The notes: generated by a model from the sequence alone, not told the origin. 64,000 nucleotides of DNA from Plumapathes pennacea (GCA_964036295.1 OZ038466.1:5884501-5948500), one strand, 5' to 3'. Positions 49,501-61,376 are shown, numbered from the stretch's first letter. Program-made: numbers and translations.

Positions 49501-49763
49501 TATAACTTACCTAATTAGTTTTTTCGATCATTTTCCCCTAGCATCTCTGATGACGTCACAAAAAGTGAGTTATGACGTATCTATGGATAATGTGAACAAT
49601 CGGTGATAATCAATTAATAATCGATAAGAAGCAGGAAGAACAGCTCGAGAATCCAAGAAATGGGATTCTTTTGCAGCTTCTGGTAAACGTTAAGAAAACC
49701 GAACATTTGAGCGAGTAACAACTAACCAGCAAAGTGCGGCGTATACTGAAATACTTGCGTCGC

Positions 49764-50849
49764 ATGTCTTCGAGCCCGAAGGGGGCAAAAGATGGAGAAA
49801 AGACGGATCAGGAAAAGGGAAAAAGCAAGCAAGGTTCCACCAGCAAGAAAGAAGCGTCACAAGGCAACACCGCGGGAGCCGTCCTCTCAACGTACGGTTA
49901 CATGATCGGCGAGACGTTAGGGAAAGGCTCGTATGCTGTCGTGAAAGCAGCTTATTCCAAGAAATTACGAAGACAAATCGCCATCAAGATTGTTACCAAG
50001 AAAAAAGCACCTGCAGATTACCTGACGAAGTTTCTGCCCAGAGAGATTCAAGTCATGAAACACATTGATCATCCGAACATCGTGGGACTCCATGAGGCGG
50101 TCGAGACTAGCCTGCGAATCTACTTGATCATCGATTTTGCAGAAGGTGGAGACTTACTGGATTACATCAAGAGTTACAATGGCCCCTTACCCGAAAACGA
50201 AGGGCGTGTGTTCTTCCAGCAACTCATCGACGCTACCGAATACATTCACAAGCATGGCATAGTGCACAGAGATCTGAAATGTGAGAATATCCTCTTGTCC
50301 ACGGACAAGAGAGTTATGATTTCGGATTTCGGTTTTGCGCGGTTACAACCAATCCACCCCGAAACAAACACGCGACAGTTGAGTTCTACGTTTTGTGGTT
50401 CTTACGCGTACGCTCCGCCGGAAATCCTACGGGGCATCGCTTACGACGGAACCATTGCAGACATCTGGAGTTTGGGCGTGGTTCTATATACGATGCTGTG
50501 CGCGTGCCTACCGTTCGATGATTCCAATTTAAAACTACTATTACAGCAAGTCACCAAGCCGATTGTGTTTCACAAGAAAAGGATGGTTTCTGACGAAGCG
50601 AAGGATTTGCTCAATCGGATCTTGCGGTGCGACGTCAAAGGAAGGATCCCCATCTCTGGAATCAGGGCCCACCCCTGGATTCTCAGCAAGAAGCTAACAG
50701 AAATGGAACCTGAGACAAGCCGCGAGGCTCCGGTTAAAAATAAAGAACAGTGCATGGGGTCTAAGGACTCAGGATTTGGTGTCGAACTGAATCATGAGCG
50801 CGAGGCTAGCGCTATAAAGTCTGGACAAAAGTTAGCGACCGAAGATTAA
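49764..50849 (+). CDS. TSSK: Testis-specific serine kinase (TSSK)-like protein kinase, intronless
   Basis: One uninterrupted frame of 361 residues. The kinase domain spans about 44-306. The glycine loop LGKGSYAVV is at about 52-60, the ATP lysine in IAIKIV at 75, the catalytic HRDLKCEN near 168-175, the DFG at about 188-190 (SDFGFARL), and the activation segment reads SSTFCGSYAYAPPEIL. HRDLKCEN together with FCGSYAYAPPE is the TSSK/AMPK-like signature, and a single exon is common for TSSKs. The N-terminus (1-43) is a Lys/Ser-rich low-complexity tail; the C-terminus is charged. The start is the first in-frame ATG, since the 10 codons before it begin with GTG. In animals TSSKs act in sperm formation; that role here is inference. 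AATAAA lies about 127 bp after the stop. Confidence 0.93.
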   Translation: MSSSPKGAKDGEKTDQEKGKSKQGSTSKKEASQGNTAGAVLSTYGYMIGETLGKGSYAVVKAAYSKKLRRQIAIKIVTKKKAPADYLTKFLPREIQVMKHIDHPNIVGLHEAVETSLRIYLIIDFAEGGDLLDYIKSYNGPLPENEGRVFFQQLIDATEYIHKHGIVHRDLKCENILLSTDKRVMISDFGFARLQPIHPETNTRQLSSTFCGSYAYAPPEILRGIAYDGTIADIWSLGVVLYTMLCACLPFDDSNLKLLLQQVTKPIVFHKKRMVSDEAKDLLNRILRCDVKGRIPISGIRAHPWILSKKLTEMEPETSREAPVKNKEQCMGSKDSGFGVELNHEREASAIKSGQKLATED

Positions 50850-50975
50850 AAGACGGAGGAACGTCCTTGATTCAATCACATGTCGTGCGTACGGGAACCA
50901 ACGTAACATTCCGTTCTTCCGGCGGAGCTGACACGGTGCTGAATAATGTCACAAATTCTTGAAATCACTGTGTGA

Positions 50976-50981
50976 AATAAA
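50976..50981 (+). terminator. Polyadenylation signal AATAAA of the TSSK-like gene
   Basis: A canonical AATAAA hexamer lies 127 bp after the kinase stop codon on the same strand. The cleavage site is not determined. Confidence 0.55.
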
Positions 50982-51537
50982 TTGACTCTTCCGTGGTCCT
51001 GACATGTTTTTATGAACTGATAATTAGTATCTACCGTGCGTATTAGACTACCAGTAACAACGTAAGGACCTGTCATTAATTACTGTAGGTGAATTAAGGG
51101 GGGGCTTTGGGTGTGTGAAAATTGAAGTACCTTGAAAACAGAAAAATTGAATGCCATTTCTCTGAACCGCAGACTGAGAAAGAGGCAAGTAGGAGACGAT
51201 GAAGACATTATGATTAATCATGTCGCGGAGCCGAAAAATGTTGAAACACCACAGGTAAGTTTCGTTCATTTTATTTCAGTTCGATGCATTATATTCACAC
51301 AGTTGGGGATCTGGAGTGAGTGTTTGATGTTAGTTACCGCTTGGGACCTGTGATCGAGACTGGAGACTCAACACTTTCCCAGGCTCTCTCGTCAAAATGG
51401 CGGCCCGGTGCGACATAACTGTCTGAGCTGAATGAAGGCCAAGAATTCGCCGAAAATCTGTATTGTTAGCGACAATTATGACCAGAAAGTTAAAATGACC
51501 TCGAATATATTTGATTGAAAGTGTCACGTCCTCGGCA

Positions 51538-52286
51538 ATGGCTGAAGCGAAGAAACGAGTCGCTCATGAACTCACTCAGCGCGCGCGAGGACGCGACTCT
51601 GCAACAGCGGAAATGGATCCTCGCAAATCCATCATACCAATATTGCAGGGTGAGTCCTTGCTTGACATCTTCTTTATTGTATGTGCCCGGGGATTGATCA
51701 CTCATGGGAGTTATAATGGCACTTATTGCAAAGCCTAAATCTAAATAATATTTATTCAATCCACACATTTATCGGGTGGTTTACACGTACGACGCAAGCA
51801 TATTAAGCACAGCACAAAGGAGCGACAGTGGTGACATAAGCATAAGGAACGGACATGTTTGATCCTTATGCTTATGTTGCCACTGTCGGTCTTTTGTTCT
51901 GTTGCTTATAGGATAGATCTACTGTATTCTTAATTTTTCAAACTGTCCTTAAGGATTAAATGGACATTTTGAAAAATACAATAAATGTACAAACAACAGC
52001 ACTATTATTTATTTCCTTGTGTACAATATAACTGACACATATAATAGGACTACACCTCTGACTGGCAAATTGGACTTGGCTTGAATTTTTCTTATCCAAT
52101 TATTTCCAAACTGGAGAGCATATAGTCCTATTACACATACAAACTACTGTGTGGAAAGATGCAATTTTCTACCATGTTGTGTTATTGTTGATGAACAAAG
52201 CAGCATTAAACTTCCCGATTTTCATTTCAGGCCTATCTGTCATTGAAGCCACTCGCTTCTCCTCAGACTTGGTTGCTCGTGTGTAG
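51538..52286 (+). CDS. Possible two-exon small protein inside the duplicated segment
   Basis: ATG at 51538, exon 1 51538-51649 (donor CAGG|gtgagt), and exon 2 52231-52286 after a good acceptor (ttcatttcag) give 55 residues starting MAEAKKRVAHELTQRAR and ending SDLVARV. The splice signals and phase fit, and the start has a reasonable context. I recognise no domain. A GGCGGC-type motif (AAAATGGCGGC) about 140 bp upstream could be promoter sequence. In the right copy a 2-base deletion after about 20 codons breaks this frame. It may therefore be a decayed gene or a chance reading within a repeat. Confidence 0.3.
51801..51910. repeat. Hairpin in the duplicated segment (left copy)
   Basis: Arms of about 48 bp with a core of GACATAAGCATAAGGA against TCCTTATGCTTATGTT and a 14-base loop. 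The same hairpin occurs at 62912-63022, with a looser relative at 1290-1435. Confidence 0.8.
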
Positions 52287-52415
52287 ATCATTCAACAGTG
52301 GATCCACCACAACATGCCCTGGTGAGTCTGTACTGGCTAATATTATTTTATTGCTGTGTTGAAGGGAGTGTTCATGTCCCCCTCAGAAAGTGACCTAAAG
52401 CAGTACTTTCACATA

Positions 52416-52700
52416 TGCTTCCTGACCATGGTCAGATAAGGTTCTCATGGTCAACCATTGTCATACATGTTTCTCGACCATGGTCAGATAAGGTTCTCGA
52501 ACATGGTCAACCATTGTCATACATGTTTCTCGACCATGGTCAGATAAGGTTCTCGAACATGGTCAACCATTGTCATACATGTTTCTCGGCCATGGTCAGA
52601 TAAGGTTCTTGAACATGGTTAACCATTGTCATACATGTTTCTCGACCATGGTCGGATAAGGTTCTTGACCATGGTCATACATATTTCCTGACCATGATCA
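52416..52700 (+). repeat. 56-bp tandem repeat rich in CCATGG palindromes
   Basis: Four to five copies of a 56-bp unit contain GACCATGGTCAGATAAGGTT and TGGTCAACCATTGTCATACA. The period is exact between 52475, 52531, 52587 and 52643. The right duplicate retains roughly two units (63570-63690). A related sequence occurs in FARP intron 13 near 30490-30550. Confidence 0.9.
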
Positions 52701-53689
52701 GACATGTTTCCTGACCATAACAATGTGACAGACTGGGTTGTCAATCAACTGCTCACCCAGCTTGATTGCATAGAGGGCCTAGAACAAGTGTATGAGTTGG
52801 AGTTACTTCACACTGGTGGGCATTTGTCATGTGCAATAATCTTGTCTGAATCAACTGACAGTTCATGACTGTGGGAGCAGAAGCAATACTAGGATATTGT
52901 CGGTGGTGACTGAGACATTTAAAATAGAGGGCTGCACACGGTTTTGAAGTCACTTGAGTTCTTCATTCTCTTTGGGTGTGGTGTCAATGGGACACCTGGT
53001 GTTTGGTGTGGCTACTTAAGTTATTATTGTTCCCTTCTGATAAAAGGTAATGTGTATCCAAATGGGTTTCAACCATTAAAATAAAAACCATTGACACTAA
53101 GCCATTTATGCCTTTGCTTTGTAAAATAGATGTTCTACTAATTGTTTGTTGGTCGAAATCAGTGTAGATTATAGATTGTAGATTATATAAAAAATGTTAT
53201 AACTTCTAAGCACGGCAACGGGTTCTTAATTTTGGATACTGTCTTGTACACGTGTCTGCCGTAGTCTGAAAATCACGGGGCCTCTCCGCTCCCCAGATAG
53301 CAGTGCGCTTTGGCTAGTTTTATGTAAAGTCAGTTCCGAGGTCGTGTGCGGGTGCAGTCACTATGAGGACTCTTGGTTACAGACACACTGGTCATCTAAA
53401 ATAACTAGTTCCCAGGCCCAGTCATTTACGGATAGACTCAATGGAGTCGGAATGTGGTTTTTTACTTGGAACATCAGTGCTGCGCTTTCCTCAGGCACGT
53501 TCAACACACTTGTCAGTACATATATGAGAACCATCTTCAGCGTTGGTCGTACGAGCTATATTCATATAGCTGGCCGAGTTATCTGGTTCGTTTGCTCAAG
53601 CTAATCATCGCAGGCGAACTTTACTGGCAATTACTTGTCACCTGAACCTCTCACAAGGCACGGATCAAGTGTAATATAGATCTTACTTC

Positions 53690-53785
53690 GTCGACCGACA
53701 GTCGGCCACAGTCGGTCGACGATCGACCGACTGTCAGTATACTTTCGGTTGACGAATCAGTGGACGGTCGGTAGTGGTTCGCGTG
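53690..53785. repeat. GTCGAC-rich repeat cluster
   Basis: Alternating TCGACCGACAGTCGG and GTCGACGATCGACCGACTG motifs are related to the foldback element at 49203-49500. It appears to be one arm or a fragment of the same family. Confidence 0.65.
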
Positions 53786-54224
53786 GGTCACCGCATGGCA
53801 GCTTGCTAAAACGAGCCCCGATTCATTAGATAGCGAAATGGAGCGATGACACGACTCGCTTTTCATACTCAGTTTATCTTGTGAACCTGACCTTTTCTAA
53901 TTATGAGTAAGTTACACAAAACAAAGAACAGGCTGGATACAATAAGAGACACTTTTTTTCAAGGCAAAAAACATACTATCATGTGACAGAGAATTTTATA
54001 TACTATTCCTGCTCCGAGAAGCGAATGATTTCACAGCACTAATTATTTGTGGCAATGAAACAAGGTGCTTTTACCGTCAACTAAAATCACGAGCGATTCA
54101 TGTGAAAACGTTTTGTTCGGCATTTTACCTCTCAATCATGTTAATCTAAGAGTACAAAATCATGTAATACAACTTCTACTGATTTGTTCATACAGCAAGC
54201 TCTCAGCCATGCGTCCGGGCTGCA

Positions 54225-56210
54225 CTACTGTGACGGAGGAGGAACTTCCTCGATCATCAAACGGGACACGGACATCCAGCCAGTGTTGCCATTGGAATTA
54301 CCGTATCCAGCACAGTTGCCGACGTTGATTGCCACTCGGACCTTGCCTTTGTGAACGCCTTCACAGTAACCCTCGATGCTGCCGTGTATGTGGCGATTCG
54401 AGTTTGTATTTGAAACGTACAGAGCGGCGTCAATTGGCATGGGACCGCTGCATTCGGCGCCGTTGAACGTGATGAACCATCTCTTGCAGACATTGTTACC
54501 TAGTGCACGGATGTTGCCTTGGTAGACCACGCGGAGGGCGGTGTTGCTGTCTGTCTTCGTAAACATACAATCCTGAACAGATAAAAAGAAAAAACGTTCC
54601 ATGGGTTCAGAGCCCAGAACAGAATCGACAGGTTTCACCATGGTATTTTATGCATTGACCTTGTAAAATGTGTGACAACAAGAGAGGATGACGAAGAGAA
54701 CCGATACCCGTGACCAACTTGTATCAAATTTACTATATTTTTAAATTTGCGAAGCTGAGGTAACAAGCATCACGTGGCCCAGGTTTATTAGAAAGAGCGG
54801 AGACCACAAGTTGCGAGAGGAGGTTCACATACTTATACGACTCGGAGGATATTGTTCGTCAATAATTTCACCGCAGTCCATGGGAACTCAACACCGCTAC
54901 AATTCTATCAATGACTGACTTACTTTTATTAAACCAATCTCCTTCCCGTCATCTGCTTTCCACACGCACTGCTTCCAGTTCTTCACTGCATTCCCTGAAA
55001 CACCGGCATCTCCTTTGTCGCCTTTCTCACCTGAACCACGTGCACCGACCTCACCCTTCTCACCTTTCCCGCCATCACGGCCGTCACGTCCTGGAAACCC
55101 AGGACTTCCCGGGACACCGTTGTTTCCGGGAATTCCTGCAGGACCCTGGGTACACTGAAAACAAAGAATGATTTTTAATTGTCTTAGAATTTTAAATACA
55201 TATCGACAGTAACAAATGAAGTTAAACACCAACCCGAGTCAAAAACAGACACACAGACACAAGCACAGGAACACACATGCACAGATTGTCAAGAGCAAAT
55301 ATTAGACGCGTTTCCTATTTTGTGCAAAAACACTTAATATGTCAAAGACTAATCCATAAATTTTTACCAGACGGGGACTCACACAAACATCCGTGAAAAA
55401 CAAACATGATACGTAAACAGGCAATAAATTGTGGTGGTTTGGCGCAGAGCCGTTTCGTGTTGTCAATTTGTTTGATTTGTGGAACCTGATCTGTGGGTGA
55501 AATTCGCGTCATCCCTGCAGCCAAAAATTCAAACCTACCCGAGTCGTTCTAAAGTTACCCTGATGACTAACCGAGAACTGGTTTACTTACCTGGGGGTTG
55601 CCCGCTGTGGACAACTAGAATTATTTAGGGAGGAGAGGCAGAGAAATTATTGCTAACACATTTTACTTTATAAAGTCAAATCTGTAATTAGCGGACATCC
55701 TCGGGGAATTGTGAAGTGTCTGCTCGATACAGGTAGAATTTGCAGTATCTTACTGGGGAGTAGATTTTCGGGACTTGGACAACTGTCCGCTTAATACAGG
55801 GTGTCCGCAGGTTTGACTCCCAACACTAACACGCAATGAATGGAGCACACGTTAACTAATAGGAAACACATTACACGTATCCAATATGCAACGTTTTGTG
55901 GGCTAGTGGCAACTAACATATTTATACTGTCTAGTAAATTTATACTGTTTTGAAAATTTCAAAATCCACACTCTTGATGCAGACTTAATGGCGACAACCA
56001 AAATTAGACTCACGGTAACTCCCTCACCTCAGCCTCTCCCACCATTGCCTTCTACCAATACCAAGAGTGAGTTCTACAAGACATGCTCACATAAAGCACA
56101 CATAACTAATAACATACCTGGCGTACAGATGTGGGTCCTTGGACTTGACTCGCCGCCAGCGGCCCCCCGACAAACACGCACAACAACAAAACGTAAAGTA
56201 CTACAGCCAT
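54225..56210 (-). CDS. CTHRC1: CTHRC1-like secreted collagen-helix protein (copy 1), 3 exons
   Basis: Exons in transcript order: 56118-56210 (31 codons), 54924-55154 (77 codons), 54225-54572 (115 codons plus stop), all phase 0, for 223 residues; vertebrate CTHRC1 is about 243. Exon 1 is a signal peptide (LLLCVFVGGPLAA). Exon 2 holds a short collagen triple helix of about 16 Gly-X-Y repeats (GFPGRDGRDGGKGEKGEVG) and the WKQCVW link. Exon 3 is the CTHRC1 C-terminal globular domain: CMFTKTDSNTALRVVYQG, CKRWFITFNGAECSGPMPID, EGYCEGVHKGKV, SVSRLMIEEVP. Paired cysteines match the family. It should be a secreted, probably trimeric, matrix or signalling protein. A TATATA lies about 85 bp upstream of the start. 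Confidence 0.92.
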
Positions 56211-56292
56211 ACTTGATCACCTCCTGCTGATGCAAAAGACTAGCTCAGTTAGTGTTAGTAGCTAGAGTTAGTTATTGAGTTATTGAGCCAGA

Positions 56293-56298
56293 TATATA
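56293..56298 (-). promoter_or_regulatory. Candidate TATA box of CTHRC1-like copy 1
   Basis: TATATA on the minus strand is 83-88 bp upstream of the start codon. The aligned site of copy 2 (near 61172-61178) reads GTATATG, a weaker match. Confidence 0.45.
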
Positions 56299-56967
56299 AC
56301 TTAATGTTCAGTGCACTCGCCTGAAACTCTGTATCGTCTTCAGAGTAAACTAACAAGGTTAATACAGGTCTTTACATTTACTTTTTATGAAAATAGTTGA
56401 CCAACCAATAAAAAACTGGCGCTGTGTTGTCATATCCTAAAATAAAAGAAAGTATGTGTGGTTCCGTGCTGAAACAAGCAATGATAACAAAATGCTTGGC
56501 ATAGTTAACATATCTGGCCCCGGTTGTTCAATGCTCGATAGACCCGGTGAAGCAATCTAAAATGTGCCCCCATCTTTTTGTCCGGCCAGACATTTCGGCC
56601 GGGGCCAAAATGTCCCCCGGGCATTCTAGCCCAAAAGTGTATTCCGCGGCATCTGATTTAGAGACTTTCCTGTAAAAATATACTTGGGTGGTCACACTAA
56701 AGAGTCCCAGCTGGATGTAATTACACATCTATTGTCATCATACGTATATTTTAGATTTCGCTTGCAAATCCGACAAAGTAGTTCGTTTGCAAAATGCAGC
56801 CGTTCATAACGTGCAAGGTTCTGACCATTCATTAACTATTCTGGGTGTATAAGTTCGGTATGGAGAATTGGTACTTCATAATCACACCACCAATCACCGC
56901 ACATCTGGAAACACAATGGCCGACAGGCAGGCGCCTGTTGTTATAGCTGTCTCGTCCGGAAAGTTCT

Positions 56968-57123
56968 TAGCCTGCGTAGCTGGCGGTCTCATTTGATGTG
57001 GTTGAACAGTGCCAGGACGCACATTTTATACTGTTTGGCAGCGGGGAGAGCGACAAAATGTACAAAATGGCGCCCGCGGCAGTGTTCAACCGCATCGAAT
57101 GAGACCGCCAGCTACGCAGGCTA
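56968..57123. mobile_element. Foldback element between CTHRC1-like genes
   Basis: TIRs of about 42 bp: TAGCCTGCGTAGCTGGCGGT and its inverse ending ...CCAGCTACGCAGGCTA. The interior includes CAAAATGGCGCCCGCGGCAG. Confidence 0.85.
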
Positions 57124-57719
57124 CAAACTACTGTTAATATTCTGGCTTAGAGAACGTTAGCTTTCCTTCAGTGGTCTCAGAAGGTTATGAGATCAAAGCA
57201 AACTTCTTCTATAATGTCTTCGCTCGTGTTTGAGTATCCTTTTTCCTTAGAGCCCTTTTCAAATATCAAAAGCGCCTTTCCGAACGGGGATATTATAGAC
57301 CAGCAGGAACACTTTGGCCTTAGACTGTAGAAAATGTCACATGTAAAACTGATTAAAGACTACAGTATTGTACCGTCCCCCGAATAAACGCCCCCTTCAA
57401 ATAAGCGCTTCCTCAGTCAAAATTTGAAATAAGCGCCCCCCTCCCCTCCCATCTCCATCTGTTTTTGTTGCTTTTTTAACACCGTCGAAATCGATGTTTG
57501 GCGAACTAACTAAACGAAAATAATTACAAAGTGTGTCGCTATTAGAACTATACGAATGGCTTACGTTATGTTGTTCTTTATGGGCAATTGTCACTGACAA
57601 TAGTTTCAGGACTTTGAAAACCGGCCGCCAATAGGGGTTCGATTGTACGTGTAATGATTATTCTATTTCGAAGTTTTCTAAACCGGAACAAAGCCACTTC
57701 GACGTTATAAATCACTTAC

Positions 57720-58844
57720 TTTCAGCAAACCGATGTCCTTCCCGTCCCCTGTATGCCACACACACTGCTTCCAGTTCTTCACTATATTTCCTGGAACAAA
57801 GGCGTCTCCTTTATTGCCTTTCTCACGTGAACCACGTGCACCGACCTCGCCCTTCTCACCTTTCCCGCCATCACGGCCGTCACGTCCTGGAAACCCAGGA
57901 CTTCCCTGGACACGTTGTTTCCGGGAATTCCTGCAGGACCCTGGGTAAAACACTGAAAACAAACAATGAAGTTTACTCGCATTTGCCTGCTTTAAACGAA
58001 AACATGTCCAAGACGAAGACACACTAATCCAAATACACAGAAACATAGCAGTCGTATTTTTTGTATTTAGTGGGGACAAAGAAACAACTACGAAATTACT
58101 GTGGTTTAGCAAAGAGCCGTTTTTGTGTTTCTCAATTATTTGAATTAAGTGAACCTGTGTATCAAGTTCGCGTCGTTCCTGTGGTTAAAAAACCTCACTC
58201 AAGCTGAGTCGTCACAAAACTACAAGGAACACTAATTGAAAACAGGCCGGCTTAATACACAAGCTTTAACCCCCTTGAGGTGAAACACGAGCCAGAGAAC
58301 TCAGCATCACATCAGTTGCACAGAGTCGCTAATCCAGCTGTGAATCCACTTATGGATTGTTGTTCATACTGCCATAAGGAAACTTAGTATGAAACAAACT
58401 TCACAAAGAACGGGATTAAACAAGTCCCCTGCGCTCATTTTTACAACGATCAATGTACTGAATTTCAACGGAAACCCTCAGCAATATCTCCATAACCTTG
58501 TCTCTGCCTTTATAAAGCAGTTCCTTTGTCCAAACTTTCAACTTTACTATAGGCAGAGAGTCCAACGAGGAAAAGGTCCTGATGACCAAGTCACGAGTCC
58601 GTTTTGAAAACGTTAAACGTGCACCATATTTCTGGTTCAGTCAGTTCTCTGTCTTGGTAATTCCGAATATACTTCTCATTCCTCTCTCACACAACACGAG
58701 AAAACACACCACAATCAAAGAAAACACCACTATTTAAGATCCAGTGCGTACCTTACTTCCAGATGTAGCTCCTAGGGCCAGACCTTTCGCCAGCGGCCAT
58801 TCGAGCAACACGCACAACAGCACCACGTAAAGTGTTCCAGTCAT
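57720..58844 (-). pseudogene. Broken CTHRC1-like gene (copy 3)
   Basis: Exon 1 (58752-58844) still encodes a 31-residue signal peptide with a good donor. The collagen exon (57720-57952) has a one-base deletion early in the Gly-X-Y region ('aacgtgtcc' where the intact copies have 'aacggtgtcc') and a three-base insertion after the first Cys codon. The deletion throws the helix out of frame. No exon for the C-terminal CTHRC1 domain follows before copy 1 begins. The frame after the lesion remains open and well conserved, so inactivation looks recent. If the deletion is a sequencing error, the missing last exon would still leave it truncated, unless it splices to the last exon of copy 1. Confidence 0.8.
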
Positions 58845-59504
58845 AGATGATGAGCTCCTGATACAAAAAGAATGACAAGTCTTCAGACTATCTGTGAAAA
58901 ACTATCAAATCAAACTGAACGTACTCACCTTATACTCTGTCTCGTCTGCACAATATTATTCTCAGTCTTCATATTATTTTTGGTCAGAGCTGAACGGCTA
59001 ACCAATAGAAGACTAGCTTTTTGACAAAATCATTATCCAGGAATGCAAGTCCCGGCACATCAAAATATCAGACTGAGGTGATGACACGCCTCGCTATTCA
59101 GTTTTCAGTTTGTCTGATGAACCTGACCTTTTATTTAGAAACTTACACAAAACAACGAACGGGCTGGATACAATAAAAGGCGCCTGTTTCCATGGTATGT
59201 AACATGCTATCACGTGACAGATTTCATATACTTTTTCTGCTCTGTAAGGAATTTCACGACACTACATTATTGTAGGAATGAAACGAACTAATCATTATCA
59301 TAAACTAAATAGCATGCGATTAAAACAGAAACGTTATGTTTGATTATATACGCCTCTCTGTTCTGTCAATAAAGTAAATTATAAAATGTAGTAAATTTGT
59401 AGTATGTAGTAAATTATAAAAGACAACTTTCCAAATATTAGTCTACTAATTTGTTCACACAAACATTTAAAAAAGACCTCCCTCAGCCATGCGTCCGAGC
59501 TGCA

Positions 59505-61114
59505 CTACTGTGACGGTGGAGGAACTTCCTCGATCATCAAACGAGACACGGACATAAAACCAGTGACACCATCGGGATTTCCGTATCCAGCACAGTTGCC
59601 GATGTTGATTCCCACTCGGACCTTGCCTTTGTGAACGCCTTCACAGTAACCCTCGATGCTGCCGTGCATGTAGCGATTCGTGTTTGTAGTTGAAGTGTAC
59701 ATAGCTGCGTCAATTGGCATGGGGCCGCTGCATTCGGCGCCGTTGAACGTGATGAACCATCTCTTGCAGTCGCGGTTACCGTGTACACGAATGTTGCCTT
59801 GGTAGACTACGTGTAGGGAGGTGTTGCTGTATGTCTTTGTAAACATACAATCCTTAATAGATAAAAAGGAACATTTTCCCATGGGTCCAGAGCCAGAAAA
59901 AAAAATGACGGGTTTCACAATGGTATTTATGCAATGATCTTGAAAAATACGTGACAACAAGAGATGTGACTAGGGAACTCAACACCGCTCCAATTCTATC
60001 AATGACTTACTTTTACTAAACCGACGTCCTTATTGTCCTGTGTTTTCCACACACATTGCTTCCACTTCTTCCCTGCATTCCCTGGAACACCGGCGTCTCC
60101 TTTGTCGCCTTTCTCACCTGAACCACGTGCACCGACCTCGCCCCTTTCACCTTTCCCGCCATCACGGCCGTCACGTCCTGGAAACCCAGGACTTCCCGGG
60201 ACACCGTTGTTTCCGGGAATTCCCGCAGGACCCTGGGTACACTGAAAACAAACAATAATTTTAAATTGCCTTAAAATTTCAAATACACATCGACAAACAA
60301 AACAGACAAAAACAGACACATAGGCACACACATGCACAGATTGTTTAGAGCATCAGGGATTGTTTTAGCGGACTCTTTTGTCTAAATATTAAACGCGTTT
60401 CCCATTTTGTGCAAAACAGACTTCATTATGTCAACATATGAAAGCTAAGCTATAATTATTTCTTAAGAACTCTCACAAGCATGCGTGGGAAAATAAACAT
60501 GATACGTAAACAACTAATAAGTTGCTGTGGTTTGGCACACAGCCGTTTCGAAGTCCAAAATTGTTGCCTTAGCTCGAAAACAGATCTTGAGGAAACTTCC
60601 ATTATCTGGGCTTATACATTAAACAAATAACGTATAAATCTAATCCAGGGTTAGAAAAGCGAGTTTTGAGGCCCTAAACCCTGCCAAAACTGTTCTCATG
60701 GCTGTGCACGCGTTAACTAATAGCAACACCTTTACACTTATTCAATATGCATTCTTTTGTGGACTATTGGCAACTAACATATTTACATTTTCTACTAAAT
60801 TCATACTGTTTTTCAAATTCTATAGTTCCCACTCTTGATGCAGGCTTCTTGGCGACAACCAAGATCGCGCAAAGGTAAGAAAATTCGACTCATGGTAACA
60901 CGCCACTAATTTGATCTACTGTAACTCCCTCACTTCAGGCCCTCCGACCATTGCATTCTACCAATACCAAGAGCGAGTTACAAGACATGGTCAGATAAAG
61001 CACACGTGACTAACAACATACCTGGCGTACAGATGTGGGTCCTTGGACTTGACCCGCCGCCAGCGGCCCCCCGACAAACACACACAACAATAACACGTGA
61101 AATACTACAGCCAT
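59505..61114 (-). CDS. CTHRC1: CTHRC1-like secreted collagen-helix protein (copy 2), 3 exons
   Basis: Exons in transcript order: 61022-61114, 60011-60241, 59505-59852, with the same lengths and phases as copy 1, for 223 residues. The signal peptide reads HVLLLCVFVGGPLAAG. About 16 Gly-X-Y triplets (GVPGSPGFPGRDGRDGG) precede KWKQCVWKTQD. The C-terminal domain has CMFTKTYSNTSLHVVYQG, CKRWFITFNGAECSGPMPID, YCEGVHKGKVRVGINIGNC and SRLMIEEVPPP. The acceptor before exon 3 is ttaag|GAT, less pyrimidine-rich than in copy 1. Similarity to copy 1 extends into the introns and about 400 bp downstream (53845 against 59078), marking a tandem duplication of about 2.4 kb. Confidence 0.92.
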
Positions 61115-61376
61115 ACTTGATCACCTCCTGCTACGCAAAAGAGTAACTCAGTGTTCAGTTATTGAGCCAGGCATATACAACCTAATGTTCAGTATACTCG
61201 CCTTGTATCGTCTTCAGAATAAAATAACGAGATTAACACAGGTCTTTACTTTTATTTTTATAAAAAAAGACAGCCAACCAATAGAAAACTGGCGTTGTGT
61301 CGTCATATTTAAAAATAATAAAAAATAATAGGAAGTCGGAACGTTTACGTGCTGAAACTAGCCAGGACTCGACTGG

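Larger units (their letters stand above)
51522..53045 (+). repeat. Large duplicated segment, left copy
   Basis: From GTGTCACG at about 51522 onwards the sequence matches 62636-64000 in direct orientation with high identity, apart from indels and a longer minisatellite here. It contains a possible two-exon small ORF (51538-52286), the hairpin at 51801-51910, and a 56-bp tandem repeat (52416-52700). It is either a dispersed repeat family or a segmental duplication flanking the CTHRC1-like cluster. Confidence 0.85.

Noticed and set aside
49734..49763. Upstream start for the kinase at 49734
   Set aside because: That codon is GTG; the first in-frame ATG at 49764 is the sensible start for a nuclear gene.
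52416..52700. CRISPR-like array
   Set aside because: The 56-bp units are contiguous without unique spacers, and the genome is eukaryotic. It is a minisatellite.
55591..55604. A 14-nt mini-exon with good acceptor and donor in intron 1 of CTHRC1-like copy 1
   Set aside because: Including it would shift the frame between exons 1 and 2, which join perfectly without it, and no counterpart is seen in copy 2.
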